A stretch of 33,319 nucleotides of DNA, taken from Actinomycetes bacterium. GTDB taxonomy: Bacteria; Actinomycetota; Actinomycetes; Mycobacteriales; Micromonosporaceae. Positions 14,089 to 22,281 of the stretch are shown here, in pieces. Where the stretch lies: assembly GCA_023402505.1 (NCBI GenBank), contig JAEYGD010000273.1, positions 1-33,319 on the forward strand. The letters are read 5' to 3'. Within the stretch, counting starts at the first letter, position 1, and every line of letters starts with the position of its first letter. The notes under the pieces were generated by a model. It ran no database searches. It had not been told where the DNA came from and saw only the letters and a program-made list of their open reading frames with translations. A program made the position numbers and the translations under genes.

Positions 14089-15621
14089 TCAGGCGACGAA
14101 CCGGGTCCGGCGCCGGCGGGCCAGGAGGAAACCGCCTGCTCCGGCGACGACCAGCAGGAGACCGACCCCGCCGATCACGCCGGTGGAGGTCCCGGTGATC
14201 GGCAACGAGCCCCCGTCGCCGGCACCCCCGCCGCTGGCCGGGTTCACCCGGATCGTCGCGGTGTCGTTGGTGGGGTCCAGGTCCTGGATCGGGCCGTCGC
14301 CGGAGCGGGTGCGCAGTCGCACGGTGCCGGTCTGGCTGCCGGCCCGGTCGATCCGGAGGTCGAAGTCGAAGTTCATCCGCTCGCCGCGGCTGATCAGACT
14401 GTCGGCGAAGCACTCGTAGACCCGCGCGCCGGGCTTGCCCGGCTGCCACGTGTCCTGCTGCGGGTCGAGGCAGGTCTCGGGCGCGGTGACGGCCGTGACG
14501 CCGGCCGGAAGGGTCACTGTGGTCCAGGGATCGAGCCCCTGCTGGCCGTCGGGCCCGGCGCTCGCCGGACCGTTGTTGGTGTAACCGACACGCATCCGCA
14601 CCGTGCTGCCGACCGCGCCGGTGACGGTGGCGCCCTCGGCGGCGACGTCGCCCCGCTGGTCGCCGGCGACGGTCAGCCTGATCCGGGTCTCGTTGTTGAA
14701 GGGGTCGGTGTCGGTCTGGTCGAGTGCGCGGGACTGCGTACCGACCGGGACGAGCTGCAGCGGCTCGTCGCTTCCGTTGGGACCCACCGGCCCGGCCGAC
14801 GGCTCCTGGGACCGGAACTCCGCCCAGTCGGCCGGGGTGAACCAGATGGCGAAGCTGAGGTGCCGGTTCGGGGCCCAACTGTCGGCCGGGACGGTGCCGC
14901 CGAAGGTGGGGTCCACCCGGACCGCCTCACCGGGCTCCACTGACTCGTCGAATGTGCACAACAGTGGGCCGGCGTTGGCAGCGAGGTTTGCGTATTCACA
15001 GTTCTCGTACCGCTTGGACGGCATGAAGCCGTAGGAGCCGGACAGGTAGAGCACCAATCCGTGCGCGGTCCTCGTGCCCCGGTTCGTCACCGTGAGCGGC
15101 AGGTCGACCCGGGCACCCAGGGTGCTCTCCAGGGTGATGACGTCGTCGGTGACCAGCTCGACCCCCTCGCCGACGGTGACCGTGGCGCGGTACCTCTCGG
15201 TGGCCATGCCGGGCGCGGTGACCGTGAACAGCAGTACGCCGCGCTGGCCCGGCGTCGAGGCCGCGGCCGCCTTGACCGTCACGGCGAGCAACTGCGAGCT
15301 TCCCTCGTCGTTGGCGGTCAGCGGGCAGGTGATGATGGAGCCCGCCGTCGTGCAGGGGACACCGGGATCCGGCTCGACGTCGACGAACGCCTCGACCCCG
15401 CTGCGGTCCACCCGCACGGTGTAGTCGCCGCCGTACCGGTCGTCCAAGGCGTTGAGCGTCACCCATTTCCGGGGACCGTCCGGGGCGACGACGGCGTTGT
15501 TGGCGTGCAGCGCGCCGTTCGCGGCCGGCTCGGCTGCGGCGGGGGCACCGATCGCCGCGGTGGCGAGCACGCCGCAGACGGCCACGCCGGCGAGCTGTCG
15601 CCGGGCAGCATGAGTGTGCAT
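14089..15621 (-). CDS. LPXTG-type cell-wall-anchored surface protein
   Basis: This 510-aa surface protein has a signal peptide (cleavage near APAAA, about residues 25-30), several beta-sandwich segments and a complete sorting signal: LPITG at 473-477, a hydrophobic helix (about 480-500) and a final RRRRTR tail. A sortase should link it to the cell wall. The LTVTNRGTRTAHGLVLYL and VGYTNNGPASAG stretches are DUF11/CARDB-like repeats common in actinobacterial surface proteins. Cysteines are spaced to form disulfides within modules. ATG 15621 was preferred over an in-frame start 27 nt upstream because TGAGGAAG lies 5 nt ahead. Its role is unknown, possibly adhesive or structural. It is a single-gene unit with no sortase gene in the window. 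Confidence 0.85.
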   Translation of the reverse strand: MHTHAARRQLAGVAVCGVLATAAIGAPAAAEPAANGALHANNAVVAPDGPRKWVTLNALDDRYGGDYTVRVDRSGVEAFVDVEPDPGVPCTTAGSIITCPLTANDEGSSQLLAVTVKAAAASTPGQRGVLLFTVTAPGMATERYRATVTVGEGVELVTDDVITLESTLGARVDLPLTVTNRGTRTAHGLVLYLSGSYGFMPSKRYENCEYANLAANAGPLLCTFDESVEPGEAVRVDPTFGGTVPADSWAPNRHLSFAIWFTPADWAEFRSQEPSAGPVGPNGSDEPLQLVPVGTQSRALDQTDTDPFNNETRIRLTVAGDQRGDVAAEGATVTGAVGSTVRMRVGYTNNGPASAGPDGQQGLDPWTTVTLPAGVTAVTAPETCLDPQQDTWQPGKPGARVYECFADSLISRGERMNFDFDLRIDRAGSQTGTVRLRTRSGDGPIQDLDPTNDTATIRVNPASGGGAGDGGSLPITGTSTGVIGGVGLLLVVAGAGGFLLARRRRTRFVA

Positions 15622-15962
15622 AGCGGCTTCCTCAGGATCAGCGGACACGAGGTGTTTCGGGAGCCAGCCGGCAGCGGTGACGACGACGGGCCGGGTGGGC
15701 CGCTGTCGGACGCGACGCCGGAGCGTGGTGGTGCGGGGACGCTGAGTCGGCTAAGGCTCTCATGGATGCCCCGCACGCCGGAAGCACCTCTCGCGGCCGG
15801 TTCGACCCCGCCGGCCGGGGTCATCGGCAACCGGGCCGGCCGGGTCAGGGAACCGCACCTTCGGAAAGGCTCGCCACCGGCGCGGCCGCACGGTGGCGAG
15901 CGCGGCAGCGAGCAGCCGCCGACGGGCTGCGGCCCGGCAAATCCCGGCGATGGCGGTGAGGG
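15622..15962. other. 341-bp intergenic region
   Basis: This region lies between the surface-protein gene and the SRPBCC gene, both on the - strand. It contains the SRPBCC terminator hairpin listed separately and a second stem GACCCCG-5-CGGGGTC (15804-15822). The left portion should carry the surface-protein promoter, but no clear -35/-10 pair stands out. No gene is supported. Confidence 0.5.
15870..15900 (-). terminator. Terminator hairpin after the ArsR-SRPBCC pair
   Basis: CTCGCCACCG (15870-15879) pairs with CGGTGGCGAG (15891-15900), a perfect 10-bp stem with an 11-nt loop, about 63 nt downstream of the SRPBCC stop on the - strand. Confidence 0.6.
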
Positions 15963-16445
15963 TCAGTCGGCCGGGTCGAACAGTGCGGCGTAGCGGTCGA
16001 GGTAGAGCGGCCATCCGTCGTCGCGGGAGACGCCGTCGCGGACGGACTCCCAGCCGGGGCCGTGCCGGTCGAGGTGGCGGTGTTCCAACTCCACCCGGGT
16101 GCGCCGCGGGGTCTCGGCGACGAAGCGGACCTCGACCTCGCTGGTGTTGTCGGGCTCGGTCTCGATCCGCCACTGGGGGCTGATGTCCCAGCTGAACACG
16201 ATCCGCTGCGGCGGTTCGTACGCGAGCACCCGTGCCCAGCGGCACTCGGTGCCGTCGACGGCGCGGTCGTAGATGTGGCCGCCGACCCTGGGCTCGAACA
16301 CGGTCTCGGCGATGGCGGCGCCGAGCAGGTTGTGCTCCTTGGGCTTGAAGTCGCCGAACCGCTCGGTGAACACGGTGAACGCGTGCTCCAGCGGTGCGTC
16401 GACGACGATGTGCCGGCGCACCACCACATCTGCTGACTGGGTCAT
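15963..16445 (-). CDS. SRPBCC (AHSA1/START-like) domain protein
   Basis: This 160-aa product is a single SRPBCC helix-grip domain of the activator-of-Hsp90 ATPase homologue type. It opens with a strand and helix (VVDAPLEHAFTVFTERFGDFKP), then the family-typical EPRVGGHIYDRAVDGTECRWARVLAYEPPQRIVFSWDI and a late TRVELEHRHLDRHG strand. Such proteins bind hydrophobic small ligands in a deep cavity, and their targets are usually unknown. ATG overlaps the stop of the ArsR gene as ATGA, so the two are translationally coupled. The ArsR-SRPBCC pairing is common in actinobacteria. Its ligand and process cannot be told from the sequence. Confidence 0.9.
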   Translation of the reverse strand: MTQSADVVVRRHIVVDAPLEHAFTVFTERFGDFKPKEHNLLGAAIAETVFEPRVGGHIYDRAVDGTECRWARVLAYEPPQRIVFSWDISPQWRIETEPDNTSEVEVRFVAETPRRTRVELEHRHLDRHGPGWESVRDGVSRDDGWPLYLDRYAALFDPAD

Positions 16446-16765
16446 GAGTCCTCCTCGGCCGGTCGTTCGATCACGTCCTGGTAGCCGTCGAGCGCGCGCC
16501 TCCAGAAGGTGTCCAGTTGATCGCGCAGGGCGGCGACGCCGGCGGGGTTGAGCCGGTAGACCCGCCGGGTTCCGGCGGTGCGGTCGGTGACCAGGCCCGC
16601 CTCCTTGAGCACCCTCAGGTGCTGGGACACCGCGGGTCGGCTGATCGGCAGTTCCTCGGCGAGTTCGCCGACGGCCCGTGGCCGCTCCGCCAGGCGCGCG
16701 AGGATGGCACGCCGGGTGGGATCGCCGAGGGCGTCCCAACCATCACCGTCTCGGTAAGTGTCCAC
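16442..16765 (-). CDS. ArsR-family winged-helix transcriptional regulator
   Basis: This 107-aa regulator has the ArsR winged helix: WDALGDPTRRAILARLAERPRAVGELAEELPISRPAVSQHLRVLKEAGLV, then the wing RRVYRLNPAG. No Cys pair for metal sensing is present, so it belongs to the metal-independent group found beside SRPBCC genes. I chose GTG 16765 instead of an upstream TTG at 16801. The TTG lies in a -35 element, and a TTGACT-17-TAGCTT promoter places the transcription start at or next to this GTG, which has no ribosome site. The mRNA is therefore probably leaderless. A 7-bp palindrome over the -10 suggests autorepression. Confidence 0.9.
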   Translation of the reverse strand: MDTYRDGDGWDALGDPTRRAILARLAERPRAVGELAEELPISRPAVSQHLRVLKEAGLVTDRTAGTRRVYRLNPAGVAALRDQLDTFWRRALDGYQDVIERPAEEDS

Positions 16766-16769
16766 GAAC

Positions 16770-16801
16770 GGTAAGCTACGGCTTACCGATGCTGGAGTCA
16801 A
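16770..16801 (-). promoter_or_regulatory. Leaderless ArsR promoter with palindromic operator
   Basis: On the - strand, TTGACT (16801-16796), a 17-bp spacer and TAGCTT (16778-16773) form a good promoter whose -10 ends 7 nt before GTG 16765. The perfect inverted repeat GGTAAGC-4-GCTTACC (16770-16787) covers the spacer end and the -10, and a further GGTAAG lies at 16753-16758 inside the gene start. This is the expected layout for ArsR autorepression of the two-gene operon. Confidence 0.7.
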
Positions 16802-16806
16802 GCAGC

Positions 16807-16838
16807 GCGGGCCGCCACCGTCGAGGGCGGCGGCCCGC
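16807..16838 (-). terminator. Terminator hairpin after the acyl-CoA oxidase gene
   Basis: GCGGGCCGCC (16807-16816) pairs perfectly with GGCGGCCCGC (16829-16838) around a 12-nt loop. It lies 4 nt past the oxidase stop on the - strand and directly ahead of the ArsR promoter, which it would insulate. Confidence 0.7.
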
Positions 16839-16842
16839 CCGC

Positions 16843-18834
16843 CTATGCCGGAGCCGTCCGCGGATCACCCGCGGCGTCATGGGCGGCCATGGTCTCCTGC
16901 CGGCCCGGCTCCTCGCGCAGGATGGCGCAGTGCAGCCACGCGTCCGGGATGGCGAACCCGTCCACCAGCGTGCGCATGTGCGGGCGCAACTCCTTGAGCA
17001 GGCCGTTCACCACGCCGGTGATCGCCTTGGACCGGGCCGGGGTGAGCCGGCCGTGCTCCAGGAACCAGCCCCGGTGCGCCTCGATGACGGTGAGCGCGTA
17101 CAGGTCGCAGACCCGGGAGAGCAGCGCCTGGACCGCGGGGTCCTCGGTGGCCTCGATGCCGGCGACGAACGCCTCCAGGGTCACCCGGTCGACGTGCGCC
17201 GCGGCGACGGCGAGGATGTGGTCCTGCACGTCGTTGAAGATGTCGAAGGGACGGTCCTTCTTGGTGGCCGCGCCGTTGCGCAGCCGGCGCACGGCACCGT
17301 CGAGGAGGTGCCGCTCGCGGTCCTCGAAGACCTTGAGCTGCCAGCCGCGGTCGGTGACCGCGACCTCCTCGTCCCGGCCGGGCACCGCACCGACCAGCCG
17401 CTCGATGAGGGCCCGCGCGGCGGTGCGCTCGAGCACCATCTCGCGGACCTGTTCGGCGACGAAGGAGGCGCGGCCCCAGCCGTCCAGCGAGCCGAACTCG
17501 TCCCGGTAGCCGGTGAGCAGCCCCTTGGCGACCAGTTGCAGCAGCACCGTGTTGTCGCCCTCGAACGTGGTGAAGACGTCGGTGTCGGCCTTGAGGCTGG
17601 GCAGCCGGTTCTCGGCCAGGTAGCCGGCCCCGCCGCACGCCTCGCGGCACATCTGGATGGTGCGGGTCGCGTGCCAGGTCTGTGCGGCCTTCAGACCGGC
17701 GGCCCGGGACTCCAACTCCCGCTGCTGGTGCTCGTCGACCGGCCCGTCGCCACCCTGCAACTCGCTGAGCGCGGCGACCAGCTCGGTCTGGGCGAAATTC
17801 AGCGCGTACGTGGTGGCCAGCGCGGGCAGCAGCTTGCGCTGGTGGGCCAGGTAGTCGTTGAGCAGCACCTCGCGGTCCGCGTCGGGGGTGCCGAACTGGC
17901 GGCGGATGTCGCCGTAGCGGACGGCGATGGCCAGGGCCGTCTTGGTGGCCGCCGACGCCGCGCCGCCCACGCTGACCCGGCCCCGGACCAGCGTGCCGAG
18001 CATGGTGAAGAAACGCCGGGAGTCGTTCTCGATCGGGCTGGAGTACGTCCCGTCCTCCGCGACCTGCGCGTACCGGTCCAGCAGCATGTCCCGCGGCACC
18101 CGTACGTGGTCGAAACTGATCCGTCCGTTGTCGACGCCGAGCAGGCCGGCCTTGGGCCCGGCGTCGCCGATCGTCACGCCGGGCAGCGGGTTGCCCTGCG
18201 CGTCGCGGATCGGAACCAGCCAGGCGTGTACGCCGTGCCGCTGCCCGTTGGTGATCAGCTGGGCGAAGACGACCGCCATCCGCCCGTCCCTGGCGGCGTT
18301 GCCGATGTAGTCCTTCCGTGCGGCCTCGTGCGGGGTGTGCAGGTCGAAGGTCTGCGTCTGCGGGTCGTACGTGCAGGTGGTGCGCAACTGCTGGACGTCG
18401 GAGCCGTGGCCGGTCTCGGTCATCGCGAAGCAGCCGAAGAGCTCGCCCGCGACGATGTCCCGCAGGTAGGCGTCGTGCTGCCGCCTGGTCCCGAGGGCCG
18501 TGACCGCGCCGCCGAACAGGCCCCACTGCACGCCCGCCTTGACCATCAGCGACAGGTCGACCTGTGCCAGCATCTCGATGGCGACGATCGAGCCGCCGGC
18601 GTCGGACCGGCCGCCGTACTCGACGGGGAAGCCCGACGCGATGCCCAGGTCGACGGGGAGTTCGGCGAGCAGCCGGCTGATCCGCTCGCGTGCCTGGTCG
18701 CCCGTCTCGCCGTACACCGGGAGGAAGCGCTCGTCGAGGTGCTTGCGGTGCGCCCGGCGGACCTCGGCCCACGGTCCGTCGAGCACGTCCTGCAGGCGTG
18801 CGAGGTCGATCCGGTCGGACACGTGATCGGGCAT
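16843..18834 (-). CDS. Acyl-CoA oxidase / acyl-CoA dehydrogenase family flavoenzyme
   Basis: This FAD enzyme should oxidise acyl-CoA to trans-2-enoyl-CoA. The length of 663 aa, with two extra C-terminal helical domains, and the motifs point to the acyl-CoA oxidase type that passes electrons to oxygen rather than a short dehydrogenase. The FAD/substrate motif FAMTETGHGSDV is at 136-147. CGGAGYLAENRLPSLKADTDVFTTFEGDNTV, around residue 400-435, carries the expected catalytic Glu in FEGDN. ATG 18834 was preferred because GGAGG ends 6 nt upstream; two earlier in-frame ATGs are too close or lack a site. It is monocistronic. Chain-length preference is unknown. Confidence 0.9.
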   Translation of the reverse strand: MPDHVSDRIDLARLQDVLDGPWAEVRRAHRKHLDERFLPVYGETGDQARERISRLLAELPVDLGIASGFPVEYGGRSDAGGSIVAIEMLAQVDLSLMVKAGVQWGLFGGAVTALGTRRQHDAYLRDIVAGELFGCFAMTETGHGSDVQQLRTTCTYDPQTQTFDLHTPHEAARKDYIGNAARDGRMAVVFAQLITNGQRHGVHAWLVPIRDAQGNPLPGVTIGDAGPKAGLLGVDNGRISFDHVRVPRDMLLDRYAQVAEDGTYSSPIENDSRRFFTMLGTLVRGRVSVGGAASAATKTALAIAVRYGDIRRQFGTPDADREVLLNDYLAHQRKLLPALATTYALNFAQTELVAALSELQGGDGPVDEHQQRELESRAAGLKAAQTWHATRTIQMCREACGGAGYLAENRLPSLKADTDVFTTFEGDNTVLLQLVAKGLLTGYRDEFGSLDGWGRASFVAEQVREMVLERTAARALIERLVGAVPGRDEEVAVTDRGWQLKVFEDRERHLLDGAVRRLRNGAATKKDRPFDIFNDVQDHILAVAAAHVDRVTLEAFVAGIEATEDPAVQALLSRVCDLYALTVIEAHRGWFLEHGRLTPARSKAITGVVNGLLKELRPHMRTLVDGFAIPDAWLHCAILREEPGRQETMAAHDAAGDPRTAPA

Positions 18835-18854
18835 GGTCATCCTCCGGGTAGCGG

Positions 18855-18883
18855 ACATATGCACATACTCCGTACCTGATCAA
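18855..18883 (-). promoter_or_regulatory. Candidate promoter of the acyl-CoA oxidase gene
   Basis: On the - strand, TTGATC (18883-18878) is followed by 17 bp and ATATGT (18860-18855). The leader would be about 14 nt, still including the GGAGG site. The stretch is AT-rich compared with its surroundings. It is a weak match to consensus. Confidence 0.35.
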
Positions 18884-19077
18884 GAGTACCCACCGACCGG
18901 CGTGATCCGCTGAGGGAGACCGCGGTGAGACGGGACACCAATCGCCGGTGTGGCGTGGCCCCCGAGCCGGGGCCCGCCGTGCGGTCCGGCACACGGCAGG
19001 GCGGGGCCGGCCGGTACGTTGGGTGTTTCGGGACCGGATGGGCGGTCAGCGCCGGCCGACGACGCGGGGAAGCAACG

Positions 19078-20481
19078 ATGGACCAACGCACGAACCTCCA
19101 CCGGGATCCGGCCGACCTGCGGGAGCTTCTCGGACGGGCGGTCGAGCACGTGGCCGCGTTCCGGGCCTCGCTGCCGGACCGGCCGGTGCGACCCCGGGCG
19201 GACCTCGCCGCCCTCCGGGAGGCGTTCGGCGGGCCGCTGCCGTCGGGCCCGACGCCGCCCGACGAGGTTGTCACCGACCTGGTCGCGGCCGCGGAGCCCG
19301 GCCTGGTCGCCTCGGCCGGGCCACGGTTCTTCGGGTTCGTCGTGGGCGGGGCGCTTCCGGCGGCGACGGCGGCGGACCTGCTCACGGTGGGCTGGGACCA
19401 GAACGCGTTCAACGCCGTACTGGCGCCCGCCGGCATCGCCGCCGAGGAGGCCGCGGGCGCGTGGATCAAGGAGTTGCTGCACGTCCCGCCGTCCGCCTCG
19501 GTCGGGTTCGTCACCGGCGCCCAGGCCGCCAACACGGTAGGTCTGGTGACCGCGCGCCACCACGTACTGGCCCGCGCGGGCTGGGACGTCGAGCGCCGCG
19601 GGCTCGGCGGCGCGCCGGAGATCCGGGTGGTGGTGGGGGAGGAGCGGCACGCCACCATCGACCGCTCCGTGCGCCTGATCGGGCTCGGCACCGACGCCGT
19701 CACCGCGGTCCGTGCCGGCCGCGACGGCGCCATCGACGTCGCCGAGCTGGAGGGCGTGCTGGCGTCCGGTGCCGGCCGGCCGACGATCGTCTGCCTACAG
19801 GCCGGCAACGTGAACACCGGCGCCTGCGACGACCTGCGGACGGCGACGCGGATCGCCCACCGGTACGGCGGATGGGTCCACGTCGACGGGGCGTTCGGGA
19901 TGTGGGCGGCGGCCTCGCCGGTGACCCGACACCTGGTCGACGGGCTCGAACTGGCCGACTCGTGGGCGTGCGACGCGCACAAGTGGCTGAACGTCCCGTA
20001 CGACTCGGCCTTCGCGATCACGTCGCGACCGGAGGCCCACGCGGCGGCGATGTCCTACTCCGCCGCCTACCTCACCGGTGCCGGCGAGACGACCGGAGGC
20101 GCCGACTACACCGCCGAGTCGTCCCGCCGCTCGCGCGGCTTCGCCGTCTGGGCGGCGCTGCGCGAGCTCGGCCGCGACGGCGTGGCCGGACTGGTCGAGC
20201 GTTGTTGTGCGCTGGCGCGGCGGTTCGCCGAGGGTATGCGCGCCGCGGGATTCGAGGTCGCCAACGACGTCGTGCTGAACCAGGTGCTGGTCGGTTTCGG
20301 CGACGACGCGCGGACCGACGAGATCGTCGAGGCCGTGCAATGTGACGGCACCTGCTGGTTGGGCGCGACGACCTGGCGTGGCCGGCGGCTCATGCGGATT
20401 TCGGTCTCCAACCACCTGACCACGGAGGCGGACGTGGACCGCAGCGTAGCCGTGATCACCAGGATCGCCCGCGAGACCTGA
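19078..20481 (+). CDS. PLP-dependent group II decarboxylase-like protein
   Basis: This fold-type I PLP enzyme of 467 aa belongs to the group II (aromatic-L-amino-acid/glutamate) decarboxylase family. The PLP lysine is Lys302 in CDAHKWLNVPYD. The pyridine-N Asp is Asp270 in HVDGAFG, and the ring-stacking His is probably His191 in EERHATIDRS. Further family marks are FGFVVGG (85-91), the FVTGAQAANTVGL cofactor loop and QAGNVNTGACDDL. ATG 19078 follows GGGGAAG by about 6 nt; the open frame upstream is noncoding. Many proteins annotated this way have no assigned substrate, and the active-site residues cannot distinguish Tyr, Trp, Glu or other acids. It is divergent from the oxidase gene and monocistronic. 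Confidence 0.88.
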   Translation: MDQRTNLHRDPADLRELLGRAVEHVAAFRASLPDRPVRPRADLAALREAFGGPLPSGPTPPDEVVTDLVAAAEPGLVASAGPRFFGFVVGGALPAATAADLLTVGWDQNAFNAVLAPAGIAAEEAAGAWIKELLHVPPSASVGFVTGAQAANTVGLVTARHHVLARAGWDVERRGLGGAPEIRVVVGEERHATIDRSVRLIGLGTDAVTAVRAGRDGAIDVAELEGVLASGAGRPTIVCLQAGNVNTGACDDLRTATRIAHRYGGWVHVDGAFGMWAAASPVTRHLVDGLELADSWACDAHKWLNVPYDSAFAITSRPEAHAAAMSYSAAYLTGAGETTGGADYTAESSRRSRGFAVWAALRELGRDGVAGLVERCCALARRFAEGMRAAGFEVANDVVLNQVLVGFGDDARTDEIVEAVQCDGTCWLGATTWRGRRLMRISVSNHLTTEADVDRSVAVITRIARET

Positions 20482-20505
20482 GCTGGGCTCCCGCCGTGCG
20501 GCGGC

Positions 20506-20552
20506 GGAGGGCTCCCCTGCCGTACCAGGTCCGGACGGCAGGGGAGCCCTCC
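20506..20552. terminator. Very strong bidirectional terminator
   Basis: GGAGGGCTCCCCTGCCGT (20506-20523) and its exact complement (20535-20552) form a perfect 18-bp stem with an 11-nt loop. It lies 24 nt after the decarboxylase stop and 12 nt before the end of the convergent amidase gene, so it serves both transcripts. Confidence 0.9.
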
Positions 20553-20564
20553 CCGGTGCCCGCG

Positions 20565-22115
20565 CTACACGCGGGTGATGCGGACCGCGTCGGCGATGAC
20601 GAGGCCGGTGCTGCCGGACCACCGGCTGACACCCACCTTGTTGGCGTCCCCGGCGGTCAGCGTGAAGTTGCCCAGTGAACGCCAGCCGCCACCGTTGGCG
20701 GTCTGGTTCACGTAGACCGTCTGGTTGCCGCTGCTGGTCGCCACGATGTACGGCGTCGTGGTGTTGTATCCGGCGACGGCCGGGTACCAGACCTCCACCC
20801 GGTAGGTGGCGGTGGCGGGGATGTTGACCCGGTACCAGGCGGCGTCGCTGGCCGTGACGGGGTCGGCGAACCGGTAGTCGGCGCCGTAGCGCTGCGACGA
20901 GTACGACGAGGTGCCCCAGTTGGCGCTCGCGGTGAACCGGCCGGCCGTGGAGTTGTCCACGATGGTCGACCAGGACGTCGGCGGGGGCGTGGTGGTGCCG
21001 GTGACGAGCTGCATGTAGTAGGTCCAGTTCCAGTTCGGACCCGGGTCGGTGTGGGTGGCGCCCGGCACCTGGTTGTGACCGATGATGTTGTTGCGGGTCT
21101 TCGGGATGCCGTACTTGTCGCACAGGTGCCGGGTCAGCGCGGCCGACGCCCGGTACATCGCGTCGGTGTACCAGGAGGCGTTGTTGACGTAGCCCTCGTG
21201 CTCCAGGCCGATCGACTGGGTGTTGTAGGTCCAGTTGCCGGCGTGCCAGGCGATGTCCTTGTCCCGCACCATCTGGGTCACCGCGCCGTCGGAGGAGCGG
21301 AGCAGGTAGTGCGCGCTGACCCCGGCGGCCGGGTTCTGGAACCAGCTGATCGAGCCGGAGTAGGTGCCCTGCATGGTGTGGATGATGATGTAGTTGATCG
21401 GGTACGACGACTCGCGGCTGGAGACGGTGTAGTTCGACGAACTCGCCGGGACCCAGGCCGCCGGGCCGTAGTCGGTGCTCTGGATGCCGACGTCGGCGGT
21501 GCCGAGCGGCGCTACGCCGGCGTACTCGCCCCGCTGGGGCGCGACCGGACGGCCGTCCACGGTGACCTCGCCGGTGGCCGTGGTCGCGATGAAGCCGCTG
21601 GCGAGCAGGTCGTACACCGTGTCGGCGTACAGCCGGGCGGTGGCCTTGTCCGACGCGCCGCCGTAGCGGGCGATCACCCGGTACCACTGGTTGACGTCGT
21701 CGCGCTGCGCCGCGTTGAGGCCGGCCTGGTCGGCGTAGGAGCGCAGCACCGCCGCCGCGCCGGCGACGTTCGCCGCGTCGCGGGTACGCAGTTCGCTGCG
21801 GTCCAGTCGGGTACGGCGCGCGGCCTCGTCGAGGGTCCGCACCTTCGGGTTGCTGGTCAGGTGCATCACGCCGTAGCCGCCGGAGGCGCTGGGCTCGCCG
21901 TTGTGGCCGTCGAGGCGGGTCTCGGCGTAGCCCAGTGCGGCGAGCAGGTCGCGCGGCACGTCGGAGCGGGCCGCGGCCTGGTCGAAGGCGGCGGCGAGGG
22001 TCTGTGTGCCCGGCTGGGGCGCGGCCTGGGCCGGCTGGGCGGTCAAGCCGATCACCAGGATCACGGCGCCGCCGAGCAATTGGCTCATCCGGCGCGAGGG
22101 TCTCGGAACAGTCAC
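20565..22115 (-). CDS. Secreted peptidoglycan hydrolase: lysozyme-like, Amidase_2 and golvesin-like domains
   Basis: This 516-aa secreted protein has a signal peptide (core 12-27, cleavage near AQAA, about 32). An N-terminal lysozyme/transglycosylase-like region (about 40-175) has candidate catalytic Glu65 in LGYAETRLDG and the GGYGVMHL element. A central Amidase_2 (N-acetylmuramoyl-L-alanine amidase) domain (about 225-365) has zinc ligands His246 (IIIHTMQG), His347 (IIGHNQV) and Asp357 (THTDPGPNW). After a Thr/Pro linker, a C-terminal golvesin-like beta domain (about 382-516) probably binds carbohydrate. GTG 22115 was chosen because GGAG lies 5 nt upstream. It is likely used in wall turnover or in attacking other bacteria's walls. 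It is monocistronic. Confidence 0.88.
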   Translation of the reverse strand: MTVPRPSRRMSQLLGGAVILVIGLTAQPAQAAPQPGTQTLAAAFDQAAARSDVPRDLLAALGYAETRLDGHNGEPSASGGYGVMHLTSNPKVRTLDEAARRTRLDRSELRTRDAANVAGAAAVLRSYADQAGLNAAQRDDVNQWYRVIARYGGASDKATARLYADTVYDLLASGFIATTATGEVTVDGRPVAPQRGEYAGVAPLGTADVGIQSTDYGPAAWVPASSSNYTVSSRESSYPINYIIIHTMQGTYSGSISWFQNPAAGVSAHYLLRSSDGAVTQMVRDKDIAWHAGNWTYNTQSIGLEHEGYVNNASWYTDAMYRASAALTRHLCDKYGIPKTRNNIIGHNQVPGATHTDPGPNWNWTYYMQLVTGTTTPPPTSWSTIVDNSTAGRFTASANWGTSSYSSQRYGADYRFADPVTASDAAWYRVNIPATATYRVEVWYPAVAGYNTTTPYIVATSSGNQTVYVNQTANGGGWRSLGNFTLTAGDANKVGVSRWSGSTGLVIADAVRITRV

Positions 22116-22168
22116 CGTCACTCCTCGTCTCGATGGGCGCCTGTGCTCAAGCCGCCCAGGTGGCCGTA

Positions 22169-22193
22169 CCATATAGCTCGACGAGCATCTATG
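22169..22193. promoter_or_regulatory. Palindromic AT-rich element upstream of the amidase gene
   Basis: GCTCGACGAGC (22176-22186) is a perfect palindrome around one base, flanked by CCATATA and ATCTATG, which extend the symmetry imperfectly. The stretch is AT-rich for this genome and lies about 55-78 nt ahead of the amidase GTG. It is a probable operator and/or -10 region. No clear -35 was found and the regulator is unknown. Confidence 0.4.
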
Positions 22194-22224
22194 TCGAGAC
22201 CTTGCACGCGACTTAATGGGCACG

Positions 22225-22280
22225 AAAAAAAGCTTCATCTGGCGGTGCGGGACGCGGACGGGTTCCCGGCGCGGGACCCG
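22225..22280 (-). terminator. Terminator after the metallopeptidase gene, with T-tract
   Basis: Directly after the stop on the - strand, CGGGACCCG (22272-22280) pairs with CGGGTTCCCG (22259-22268), 9 bp with one bulged base and a 3-nt loop. A run of seven T on the - strand (22225-22231) follows about 27 nt on. A T-tract is rare in this GC-rich window, which supports a transcription end for the toxin-side operon. Confidence 0.55.
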
Positions 22281-22281
22281 G

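Noticed and set aside
16766..16801. TTG 16801 as start of the ArsR gene
   Set aside because: The codon lies in the -35 element of the gene's own promoter and has no ribosome site.
18925..19077. Upstream extension of the decarboxylase reading frame
   Set aside because: The extension is Arg/Gly-rich noncoding-type sequence. ATG 19078 has a good GGGGAAG site and matches the family start.
22116..22238. Upstream extension of the amidase frame to 22238
   Set aside because: The added residues run through the AT-rich palindrome and do not form a signal peptide. GTG 22115 has a ribosome site and a signal peptide follows.
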